From: Streptomyces sp. Je 1-369
GTDB lineage: Bacteria > Actinomycetota > Actinomycetes > Streptomycetales > Streptomycetaceae
DNA length: 64,000 nt
Assembly: GCF_026810505.1 (NCBI RefSeq)
Contig: NZ_CP101750.1
Location: 5,017,501 to 5,081,500, forward strand
Direction: 5' to 3'
In this document: positions 18,953-26,098 of the stretch, piece by piece
Layout: each line of letters starts with the position of its first letter
Position numbering within the stretch: position 1 is the stretch's first letter
Program-made: the position numbers and the translations under genes
Notes under the pieces: generated by a model
Told to the model about the DNA's origin: nothing
The model's database searches: none
The model's input: only the letters and a program-made list of their open reading frames with translations

Positions 18953-20604
18953 GCCCCACCTCGAACCTTCCCGGCATTCCCGCACACGGGCACGTCACCT
19001 TCCTCGGTGCCGGACCCGGAGATCCGGGACTGCTGACCCTCCGCGCCGTCGAGGCGCTGGCCCGAGCGGATGTGCTGATCGCCGAGCCCGATGTGCTCGA
19101 CGTCGTCCGCGTGCATGCCAGGGGAGGTGTGGACACACCCCAGCCGGCAGCTGACGACACGTCAATGACCGTCGACGCGACGCCGTTCCGAGCTGCCGCC
19201 AATCTTGTCATGGAGGCCGCGAAGGGCGGCAGGCGGGTCGTGCGTGCGGTGAGCGGCGACCCGGGCCTCGACACGTACGCGGCCGAGGAGATGCTCGCCT
19301 GCGCCGCCGCCGGCATCCCCTTCGAGGTCGTCCCCGGCATCGCGGCCGCCGTCGGCGTGCCCGCTTACGCGGGTGTGCCGCTGCGGGACGCGCAGGGTAC
19401 GGACGTCCGCTTCGTCGACGCCCGTACCGCCTCCGACCGCTGCTGGAGCGAGGTCGGCGCGTCCGACGGGACCGTCGTCGTCTCGACGGCCCTGGACTCG
19501 GTGGCCGCGGCCGCCGGTGAACTGGTCGCCGCGGGCCGCAAGCCGGACACCCCGATGACCGTGACCGTCGCCGGTACGACGACGCGCCAGCGCACCTGGA
19601 CCGCGACGCTCGGCACCATCGCGCAGGTGCTCAAGCAGGCGAAGGTGCTGCCTTCGCCGGACGGCGGCAGGCCCGTCATAGCCGTGGTCGGCGAGTGTTC
19701 GGCCCCCGCCCAGCGCGACCAGCTGTCGTGGTTCGAGTCGAAGCCGCTCTTCGGGTGGCGCGTCCTCGTGCCGCGTACGAAGGAGCAGGCGGCGTCGCTC
19801 TCCGACCAGCTGCGGTCCTACGGCGCGGTGCCCCACGAGGTCCCGACCATCGCGGTCGAGCCGCCGCGCACGCCCCAGCAGATGGAGCGCGCGGTCAAGG
19901 GTCTGGTCACCGGGCGGTACGAGTGGATCGCCTTCACCTCCGTCAACGCCGTCAAGGCGGTGCGGGAGAAGTTCGAGGAGTACGGGCTCGACGCGCGTGC
20001 CTTCGCCGGGATCAAGGTCGCGGCCGTCGGTGAGCAGACCGCCGCCGCGCTGATCGCCTTCGGCGTGAAGCCGGACCTGGTGCCGAGCGGTGAGCAGTCG
20101 GCCGCGGGGCTCCTGGAGGACTGGCCGCCGTACGACCCGGTCTTCGACCCGATCGACCGGGTGTTCCTGCCGCGGGCCGACATCGCCACGGAGACGCTGG
20201 TCGCCGGGCTCATCGACCTCGGGTGGGAGGTCGACGACGTCACCGCCTACCGGACGGTGCGGGCGTCGCCGCCGCCGGCGGACACGCGCGAGGCGATCAA
20301 GGGCGGTGGCTTCGACGCGGTGCTCTTCACGTCGTCGTCCACGGTGCGCAACCTTGTCGGCATCGCCGGCAAGCCGCACAACGTCACCGTGATCGCGTGC
20401 ATCGGTCCCGCCACCGCGAAGACCGCGGAGGAGCACGGGCTGCGGGTGGACGTGATGGCTCCGGAGCCGTCCGTGCACAAGCTCGCCGAGGCGCTGGCGG
20501 AGTTCGGTGCGGGGCGCCGTGCGGCGGCTCTTGAGGCGGGTGACCCTGTTACGCGGCCCAGTGAGCGTCGGCCGGGTTCGCGTCGGAGGCGTACGGCACC
20601 CTGA
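18949..20604 (+). CDS. hemD: uroporphyrinogen-III synthase fused to a divergent uroporphyrinogen-III methyltransferase domain
   Basis: A 551-residue two-domain protein. Residues 1-250 have the fold of uroporphyrinogen-III C-methyltransferase: FLGAGPGDPGLLTLRAVEAL, VSGDPGLDTY and VVPGIAAAVGVPAYAGVPL. The usual RLKGGDPFVFGRGxEE loop is replaced by RAVSGDPGLDTYAAEEM. Residues 255-540 are a HemD domain (RVLVPRTKEQAASLSDQL, WIAFTSVNAVKAV, AAVGEQTAAAL) that closes and isomerises the macrocycle. The start is TTG 18949, which overlaps the hemC stop codon. The C-terminus is an Arg/Pro-rich tail. Whether the methyltransferase half is active is doubtful. Confidence 0.9.
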   Translation: MSPTSNLPGIPAHGHVTFLGAGPGDPGLLTLRAVEALARADVLIAEPDVLDVVRVHARGGVDTPQPAADDTSMTVDATPFRAAANLVMEAAKGGRRVVRAVSGDPGLDTYAAEEMLACAAAGIPFEVVPGIAAAVGVPAYAGVPLRDAQGTDVRFVDARTASDRCWSEVGASDGTVVVSTALDSVAAAAGELVAAGRKPDTPMTVTVAGTTTRQRTWTATLGTIAQVLKQAKVLPSPDGGRPVIAVVGECSAPAQRDQLSWFESKPLFGWRVLVPRTKEQAASLSDQLRSYGAVPHEVPTIAVEPPRTPQQMERAVKGLVTGRYEWIAFTSVNAVKAVREKFEEYGLDARAFAGIKVAAVGEQTAAALIAFGVKPDLVPSGEQSAAGLLEDWPPYDPVFDPIDRVFLPRADIATETLVAGLIDLGWEVDDVTAYRTVRASPPPADTREAIKGGGFDAVLFTSSSTVRNLVGIAGKPHNVTVIACIGPATAKTAEEHGLRVDVMAPEPSVHKLAEALAEFGAGRRAAALEAGDPVTRPSERRPGSRRRRTAP

Positions 20605-20619
20605 GCGGTCCGGCACCGT

Positions 20620-20667
20620 TGATCACCGGCTTCGCCGAGTTCGTCCTCAAACGCCGGACGGGCTGAA
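20620..20667 (+). repeat. common Streptomyces intergenic repeat (CGCCGGACGGGCTGA type)
   Basis: The stretch containing TTCGCCGAGTTCGTCCTCAA and ACGCCGGACGGGCTGAA resembles a short motif that recurs between genes throughout Streptomyces genomes. Only one copy is seen in this window. It lies between hemD and hemB. The identification as a family repeat is from memory. Confidence 0.5.
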
Positions 20668-20673
20668 CTTCCC

Positions 20674-20705
20674 TGGTCCCGGCTGAGAACCTTCAGTCGG
20701 GACCA
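20674..20705 (+). terminator. hairpin between hemD and hemB
   Basis: A 13-bp stem with one wobble pair (TGGTCCCGGCTGA, loop GAACCT, TCAGTCGGGACCA) is followed by GAACCTTTC. It ends 26 bases before the hemB start. It could reduce read-through from the hemACD operon or be a leader structure of hemB. Confidence 0.6.
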
Positions 20706-20731
20706 GAACCTTTCGTGAGGTGAGAGAGACA

Positions 20732-21721
20732 GTGACCAAGTACGGATCGTTTCCCGGGGCGCGGCCGCGGCGGCTGCGGACCACGCCCGCCATGCGGCGC
20801 ATGGTCGCCGAGACGCGGCTGCATCCGGCCGATCTGATCCTGCCCGCGTTCGTGCGCGAGGGGATCAGTGACCCCGTGGAGATCGGGGCCATGCCCGGCG
20901 TCTTCCAGCACACTCGCGACAGCCTGAAGAAGGCCGCCGTCGAGGCGATGGAGGCCGGGGTAGCCGGGATCATGCTGTTCGGCGTACCCGAGGAGTCGAA
21001 GAAGGACGCCGTGGGCACCGCGGGCACCGACCCGGACGGGATTCTGCAGCTCGCGCTCCGCGACGTGCGCGACGAGGTCGGCGACGATCTCATCGTCATG
21101 TCGGACCTGTGCCTCGACGAGACCACCGACCACGGTCACTGCGGTGTCCTGGACGGCCAGGGGCGGGTCGACAACGACGCGACCCTGGAGCGGTACGCCG
21201 AGATGGCGCAGGTGCAGGCCGACGCGGGCGCCCACGTGGTGGGCCCGAGCGGCATGATGGACGGTCAGATCGGCGTCATCCGCGACGCGTTGGACCAGGT
21301 CGGCCACGAGGACGTGTCCGTCCTCGCGTACACCGCGAAGTACTCCTCGGCCTTCTACGGCCCGTTCAGGGAGGCCGTCGGGTCGTCCCTGAAGGGGGAC
21401 CGCAAGACCTACCAGCAGGACCCGGCCAACACCCGGGAGTCCCTGCGGGAGCTGGCGCTCGACCTCGAAGAGGGCGCCGACATGGTGATGGTGAAGCCCG
21501 CGGGCCCCTACCTCGACATCCTCGCCCGGATCTCCGACGCGGTCGACGTGCCGGTGGCGGCGTACCAGATCAGTGGCGAGTACGCGATGATCCAGGCCGC
21601 CGCCGAGCGGGGCTGGATCGACAGGGACCGGGCGATCATGGAGTCCCTGACGGGGATCAAGCGCGCGGGCGCGAACATGATCCTCACGTACTGGGCCACC
21701 GAGGTCGCGCGGCAGCTCTGA
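20732..21721 (+). CDS. hemB: delta-aminolevulinic acid dehydratase (porphobilinogen synthase)
   Basis: A 329-residue enzyme that condenses two aminolevulinate molecules. Schiff-base lysines lie in [16 protein letters not shown] and [12 protein letters not shown]. The metal region is [20 protein letters not shown]. Here two of the three zinc cysteines of the animal/yeast enzyme are kept and the middle one is Asp, so an altered or magnesium-type site is likely. GTG 20732 is chosen by family start; an in-frame GTG lies at 20720. It follows the rex-hemACD operon after a hairpin. Confidence 0.95.
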   Translation: MTKYGSFPGARPRRLRTTPAMRRMVAETRLHPADLILPAFVREGISDPVEIGAMPGVFQHTRDSLKKAAVEAMEAGVAGIMLFGVPEESKKDAVGTAGTDPDGILQLALRDVRDEVGDDLIVMSDLCLDETTDHGHCGVLDGQGRVDNDATLERYAEMAQVQADAGAHVVGPSGMMDGQIGVIRDALDQVGHEDVSVLAYTAKYSSAFYGPFREAVGSSLKGDRKTYQQDPANTRESLRELALDLEEGADMVMVKPAGPYLDILARISDAVDVPVAAYQISGEYAMIQAAAERGWIDRDRAIMESLTGIKRAGANMILTYWATEVARQL

Positions 21722-21739
21722 GGCGGGTCGCGGGGGCTC

Positions 21740-21770
21740 TTGACTTCAAGTTCGGTTGAGGTCGGAGAGT
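21740..21770 (+). promoter_or_regulatory. SoxR/MerR-type promoter of the quinone oxidoreductase gene
   Basis: A -35 TTGACT (21740-21745) is followed by a long 19-base spacer and GAGAGT (21765-21770). The spacer is filled by the dyad CTTCAAGTTCGGTTGAGG (21744-21761), which equals the E. coli SoxR box CCTCAAGTTAACTTGAGG at 14 of 18 positions. Overlong spacers with a central dyad are the hallmark of MerR-family activation. No regulator gene adjoins, so the protein would act in trans. Confidence 0.6.
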
Positions 21771-21812
21771 GGTGTGCATCGACGTTCGTTTCCACGTTCC
21801 GAGGAGCACACC

Positions 21813-22793
21813 ATGCGCGCTGTCGTCCTGCACGAGTTCGGTCCCGCCGAGAACTTCCGCAACGAGACCCTGCCCGACCCCGTCGCGGGGCCCGGGCAGG
21901 TGCGGATCGCCGTGAAGGCGGCGGGAGTTCACTTCGTCGAGACCGTCATGCGCCGCGGCGAGGCGTCCGACATGGCGCCACCCCTGCCCGACCTGCCCGC
22001 CGTCTTCGGCGGTGAGGTCGCGGGCACGGTGGAGGCCGTGGGGCCCGGCGTCGACACCGAGTGGCTCGGGCGTTCCGTCGTGGTCCCGCGCGCGACCCCC
22101 GGCGGGTACGCCGAACTGGCGGTCGCCGATGTCGAGCAGGCGCACATCGTCCCCGACGGGCTCGGGTTCGAGGCCGCGGTGACCATGGTGATGACCGGGG
22201 CCACGACCATGGGGCTGCTCGGTGTCGCTCAACTCCGTTCCGATGATGTGGTGTTGGTGACCTCCGCGGCCGGGGGTGTGGGGCGGCTCGTCGTCCAGTA
22301 CGCGCGCTCCATCGGGGCGACGGTGGTCGGGGCCGCGGGCGGGTCCGCCAAGGTCGACGCCGTGCTGGAGCTCGGCGCCGACATCGCCGTCGACTACAAC
22401 CGGCCCGGCTGGGAGCGCGAGGTCGCCGAGCGGCTCGGCGGCGGGCGGCGCGTCACCGCCGTACTCGACGGGGTGAGCGGGGAGAAGGGCGCCGCCGCCT
22501 TCGAGCTGATCGCCGACGGGGGACGGTACGTCGTCATCGGCTGGTCGTCGCAGAGCGCCTTCGAGCCCGGCCCCGAGGTGCTCGCGAAGCGGGACATCAC
22601 CTTCACCAACGCGCTGCTGCACCTGCTCGAGAACCCCGCCGACGCCCCGGCGTACCAGCGGCAGGCCCTGGATGCCGCCGCCAAGGGGGAGTTGGTGCCC
22701 GACATCCAGACGTTCCCGCTGGAGCGGGCCGCCGAGGCGCACGCCGCCATCGAGCGGCGGGAGACGACCGGGAAGGTGGTGCTGGTCCCATAG
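21813..22793 (+). CDS. NADPH:quinone oxidoreductase-like protein (zinc-independent MDR family)
   Basis: A 326-residue medium-chain reductase. The N-terminal GroES-like part ends near PAVFGGEVAGTVEAVG. The nucleotide-binding part has VLVTSAAGGVGRLVVQYARS (the AxxGxxG loop of quinone reductases) and GADIAVDYNRPGW. The catalytic-zinc ligands of alcohol dehydrogenases are absent. It probably reduces quinones or enones with NADPH. ATG 21813 is set by GAGGAG eight bases upstream. The SoxR-like promoter upstream suggests induction by redox-active compounds. Confidence 0.88.
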   Translation: MRAVVLHEFGPAENFRNETLPDPVAGPGQVRIAVKAAGVHFVETVMRRGEASDMAPPLPDLPAVFGGEVAGTVEAVGPGVDTEWLGRSVVVPRATPGGYAELAVADVEQAHIVPDGLGFEAAVTMVMTGATTMGLLGVAQLRSDDVVLVTSAAGGVGRLVVQYARSIGATVVGAAGGSAKVDAVLELGADIAVDYNRPGWEREVAERLGGGRRVTAVLDGVSGEKGAAAFELIADGGRYVVIGWSSQSAFEPGPEVLAKRDITFTNALLHLLENPADAPAYQRQALDAAAKGELVPDIQTFPLERAAEAHAAIERRETTGKVVLVP

Positions 22794-22795
22794 CT

Positions 22796-22831
22796 CCGGC
22801 GTCCCGTGGTCCCGGCGTCCCGGCGTCCCGC
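22796..22831. repeat. short imperfect tandem repeat CCGGCGTCCC
   Basis: Three to four copies of (T/C)CCGGCGTCCC with spacers lie between two convergent genes. No hairpin with a T run is seen. It has no evident role. Confidence 0.5.
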
Positions 22832-22833
22832 GG

Positions 22834-23745
22834 TCAGGCCTTTTCGAGCAGCAGCGCCAGGCGGGAGAGGCCGTCCGCGCCGTGGCCCTGCTCCACCGCG
22901 CGGTCGAGGAGAGCCTGGAGCGGCTCGAACAGGTCCGCCCGCAGCCCCTGATCGGCGTACGCCCGGGTGAAGTTGGGGAACGCCTCGCGGTTCATGGCGA
23001 GGTTGGACACGTCGGTGAGGTGCCGGTCCGCGTCGAGCGCCTCGGCGGCGCCCGGCACGAGGCCCCGCGTCATCGCGACGATCCAGTCGGCAAGGAGCGG
23101 CGCGAACTCACCGGCCGGGATGCCCTCGCTGCGGATCAGCGCGTTGGCCTGTGCGACGCCCATCACCATGCCGTACATGCCGGTGAGCAGCGAGAGGTCG
23201 TACAGGGCGGCGAGGCCCGGGTCGGTGCCGACCCACTTCGTGCCGGCCAGTGCGGCCAGGGTCGGGCGGTGCGTCTCGAAGGCCGCCTCGTCGGTGCCGC
23301 TGTAGAGGATGTACGCGCCGGGCGTCGCGATCATCTGCGGGACGGCCATGATGCCGCCGTCGATGTACGTGATGCCGTGCGCGGCCGCCCAGTCGGCCAA
23401 CTCCCGTGCCTGGCCCGGCGTGCCGTTCGTGAGGTTCACGACGGTGCGGCCCGCGAGGGCGTCGGCCTCGGGTTCCAGGAGGGTGCGTACGTTGTCGTTG
23501 GTCGTGAGGCAGACGATGACCGGGCCGCCCGCGGTGACGGCGTCCCGCGCGGTGGCGGCGGGGACGGCGCCCTGGGCCACCAGCGGGCCCGTCTTCGACT
23601 CCGTCCGGTTCCATACGGTCGTCGGATGCCCGGCCTTGATCAGGGCCGAGGCGAGGGCTGTGCCCATCAGGCCCAGACCCAGGACGGAGACGGGGTGGTG
23701 GGAAGGGGTGTGCGGCGCAGGGGTGTGCGCAGGGGTGTCGGGCAC
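22834..23745 (-). CDS. imine reductase-like NADPH-dependent oxidoreductase (6-PGDH superfamily)
   Basis: A 303-residue protein. The Rossmann start is VLGLGLMGTALASALIKAGH, with the NADPH-specific WNRT at 45-48. The inter-domain segment DGGIMAVPQMIA (129-140) is typical of imine reductases rather than hydroxyisobutyrate dehydrogenases. LYDLSLL (about 181-187) places an Asp at the usual catalytic position. These enzymes reduce cyclic imines and related substrates; the natural substrate is unknown. GTG 23745 has AAGGAG seven bases upstream. The 7-bp dyad at 23827-23851 lies in its promoter region. Confidence 0.82.
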   Translation of the reverse strand: MPDTPAHTPAPHTPSHHPVSVLGLGLMGTALASALIKAGHPTTVWNRTESKTGPLVAQGAVPAATARDAVTAGGPVIVCLTTNDNVRTLLEPEADALAGRTVVNLTNGTPGQARELADWAAAHGITYIDGGIMAVPQMIATPGAYILYSGTDEAAFETHRPTLAALAGTKWVGTDPGLAALYDLSLLTGMYGMVMGVAQANALIRSEGIPAGEFAPLLADWIVAMTRGLVPGAAEALDADRHLTDVSNLAMNREAFPNFTRAYADQGLRADLFEPLQALLDRAVEQGHGADGLSRLALLLEKA

Positions 23746-23826
23746 GGGGGAGCTCCTTCGAGACGTCCCGTCGGACCGTTCCTCCGGGTACGTCTTCGAT
23801 CCTCGTTCGGCTCCATGAGGCGGACA

Positions 23827-23851
23827 AGTACCGACTTTTTTGTGCGGTACT
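23827..23851. promoter_or_regulatory. inverted repeat AGTACCG-11-CGGTACT, HxlR-type candidate operator
   Basis: A perfect 7+7 dyad has an AT-rich centre (ACTTTTTTGTG). Such GTAC half-sites around a T-rich core are typical of HxlR-family regulators of stress oxidoreductases. It lies between the imine-reductase-like gene (start 23745) and the end of the AhpD-like gene. No HxlR gene is adjacent in the window. Confidence 0.5.
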
Positions 23852-23898
23852 CACCAAAAGGTGCGTGAGCCGGGCGGAGCTCCCCGTGCCGGGGCGGA

Positions 23899-24372
23899 TC
23901 AGCCGAACTGGCCGGCCTGGTAGTCACCCGCGGGCTGCTGGACCATGACGTTCAGGCGGTTGTAGCTGTTGATGAGGGCGATCAGCATCGTCAGGCCGGT
24001 CAGCTGCTCCTCGTCGAAGTGCTTGGCCGCGTTGCCCCAGACCTCGTCCGGGACGCCGCCCGCCGCGTCGGCGATGCGGGTGCCCTCCTCCGTCAGCTCC
24101 AGGGCGGCGCGCTCGGTGTCGGTGAAGACCGTCGCCTCGCGCCACGCGGCGATCAGGTGCAGGCGCGTGCCGTTCTCGCCGGCGGCGATGGCTTCCTTGG
24201 TGTGCATGTCGAGGCAGAAGCCGCAGCCGTTGATCTGGCTCGCGCGGATCTTGACCAGTTCCTGCGTGGCGGCCGGCAGCCCCGTGTCCGAGACGACCTT
24301 GCCGACCGCGGTGAGGTGCTTCAGGGCCTTGCCTGCGGACGGGCTGGCGAAGACGTTCAAACGGGCTTCCAT
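23899..24372 (-). CDS. carboxymuconolactone decarboxylase/AhpD-like alkylhydroperoxidase family protein
   Basis: A 157-residue helical protein. INGCGFCLDMHTKEA carries the AhpD redox pair Cys50-x-x-Cys53, with the proton-relay His57 and Glu38. It resembles AhpD-like proteins that reduce peroxides. It is 153 bases from the imine-reductase-like gene on the same strand, and the two may belong to one stress response. ATG 24372 has AGGAG about eight bases upstream. Confidence 0.88.
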   Translation of the reverse strand: MEARLNVFASPSAGKALKHLTAVGKVVSDTGLPAATQELVKIRASQINGCGFCLDMHTKEAIAAGENGTRLHLIAAWREATVFTDTERAALELTEEGTRIADAAGGVPDEVWGNAAKHFDEEQLTGLTMLIALINSYNRLNVMVQQPAGDYQAGQFG

Positions 24373-24694
24373 GATGTGCTCCTGTGCCGTTGGCCGGTGA
24401 TTCCCGGTGGTACACAGTGAGGACGGACGGGCCCGGTCGGAATGTGACAGGAACGGATGTGACCTGCGTCTCTCCCTCTCGACCGAGTCGCGTGCGGTGC
24501 GCCGGTTGGAGCCCGGGAGCGGGACCGTGCTGTGCTGGTCCGTCGGCCGCGCCGCGAGTGTCGCCGAGGCGACGGCGGTGACCGTGACGCTGCGGACACC
24601 AGGGGCGATCCGGGAACCGGCGAGGGGTACGGCTGGTCCTTACTGTGTGCCGGATATGGCTCGGGACGCGTAAATGGAATGGTGGAGGGCGGAG
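24373..24694. other. 322-bp divergent intergenic region
   Basis: No gene is seen. It holds the ribosome binding site of the AhpD-like gene at its left end and a near-direct repeat GGAATGTGAC/GGATGTGAC around 24440-24462. At its right end, GATATGGCT at 24653-24661 could be a -10 region for the HTH gene. Confidence 0.4.
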
Positions 24695-25999
24695 ATGGCG
24701 ACTCTCGCGGAGCTGCTGCGGGAGCTCAAGGAGCGGTCGGGGCTCAGCTATGGAGTGCTGGCCAAGCGGCTCCACATGAGCACGTCGACGTTGCACCGGT
24801 ACTGCAACGGGGATGCCGTGCCAACCGAGTTCGCTCCTGTGGAGCGGTTCGCCCGCCTCTGCAAGGCGTCCCCGGAGGAGCTCGTCGAAGTCCACCGGCG
24901 GTGGATCCTCGCGGACGCTTCGCGGGGCAAGAAGACGGAACCGGAACCACCGGCCCGACCGGTCGCGACCCCACGCCCCGCACCGGAACAGCGGCACGGG
25001 GAACAGGAAACCCCCGGCCCCGAGACCGAGTTGGTCACCGACCGCCCGCAGCGCTCCCCGATGCGCAGGCGGCGCCCCCTCATCCTCGCCGCGGCCGTCG
25101 CCGCCGTCGTCGGCATCAGCTCCGTCGCCCTCGCCATGAACGGCGACGGCGACCACGGCAAGAAGCGGGACACGGGCGCGGCGGCCTCGCCCCGCCCCGG
25201 CGAAACCCCCGACGGCGCCCCCACCGGCGAGAGCGAGGACGAGGGCGAGGGCAAGAGCGACGACGGCAAGAAGAAGGACGACGGCAAGAAGAAGGGCGGC
25301 GCCTCCGCGTCGCCCTCCAAGAGCGACGGGTCCGGCTCCAGGACCTCCCGGGGCCCCGGCAAGGGCCCGGCCTCCGCGGGCGGCGACAGCGGCAGCGCCT
25401 TCGACGTGCCGGTGACGGTGCGCACCAGGCCGTACGCCATGGACGACCCCTGCCTCCAGGACTTCCTCGTGAACCGCAAGGCCTCCGAGGTGCCGGAGCA
25501 GCCCGCCGTGCAGGACGCGGCAGGCTGGGTCGGCGACCTCGGCGCCGTCGCGGCGGGCCGGCAGCTCATCGAGGTCACGGTGCAGGGCACGGGCGAGGAG
25601 ACCGTCGTCCTCCAGGACATGAACGTCCGCGTGCAGAGCACCAGCGAGCCGCTGGCCTGGAACAACTTCCAGATGGCGACCGGCTGCGGCGGCGGCGTCT
25701 ACCCCAAGTCCTTCTCCGTCGACCTCGACGACGCGTCGCCGCACCTCAAACCCCAGTCGGGCCAGCGCGACTTCCCGTACAAGGTCAGCGAGAAGGACCC
25801 CGAGGTCTTCTTCATCGTGGCCGACACCGATCTGCACGACGTGCGGTGGTACCTGGAGCTCGAGTGGTCCAGCGGCAAGCGGCACAACTCCCTGCGCATC
25901 GACGACCAGAGCAAGCCGTTCCGCACCAGCGGCAAGAAGGGCCGCCCCACCTACGGTTGGCCGCCCGGTTACACGGGGTGGTTCAAGCAGGACAGCTGA
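24695..25999 (+). CDS. membrane-anchored helix-turn-helix protein with large outer domain
   Basis: A protein of about 434 residues. Residues 6-60 form an XRE-type helix-turn-helix (LAELLRELKERSGLSYGVLA, STSTLHRYCNGDAVPTEF). Residues 75-125 are a Pro/Glu/Arg-rich linker. A single membrane segment (LILAAAVAAVVGISSVALAM) lies at about 129-148, with basic residues before it. Next come a Lys/Asp/Ser-rich stalk (to about 230) and a folded outer domain of about 200 residues with two or three cysteines. The layout resembles RodZ-like or one-component membrane regulators. ATG 24695 is chosen because GGAGGG lies five bases upstream; an in-frame ATG at 24674 is possible. Confidence 0.7.
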   Translation: MATLAELLRELKERSGLSYGVLAKRLHMSTSTLHRYCNGDAVPTEFAPVERFARLCKASPEELVEVHRRWILADASRGKKTEPEPPARPVATPRPAPEQRHGEQETPGPETELVTDRPQRSPMRRRRPLILAAAVAAVVGISSVALAMNGDGDHGKKRDTGAAASPRPGETPDGAPTGESEDEGEGKSDDGKKKDDGKKKGGASASPSKSDGSGSRTSRGPGKGPASAGGDSGSAFDVPVTVRTRPYAMDDPCLQDFLVNRKASEVPEQPAVQDAAGWVGDLGAVAAGRQLIEVTVQGTGEETVVLQDMNVRVQSTSEPLAWNNFQMATGCGGGVYPKSFSVDLDDASPHLKPQSGQRDFPYKVSEKDPEVFFIVADTDLHDVRWYLELEWSSGKRHNSLRIDDQSKPFRTSGKKGRPTYGWPPGYTGWFKQDS

Positions 26000-26039
26000 C
26001 CTGGTACGGCCACGTCCGCATCCCGGAACGGCGTGTGTG

Positions 26040-26068
26040 GCCCGCACCCGCGTGCTTAGGGTGCGGGC
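26040..26068 (+). terminator. hairpin after the membrane HTH gene
   Basis: A perfect 10-bp stem (GCCCGCACCC, 9-base loop, GGGTGCGGGC) lies 41 bases after the stop codon. TTAGGGT within it could also be the -10 of the aminotransferase gene, so its role is ambiguous. Confidence 0.6.
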
Positions 26069-26098
26069 ACAGCCGCCAGCGCCGAAGGAGCCGTCGCC

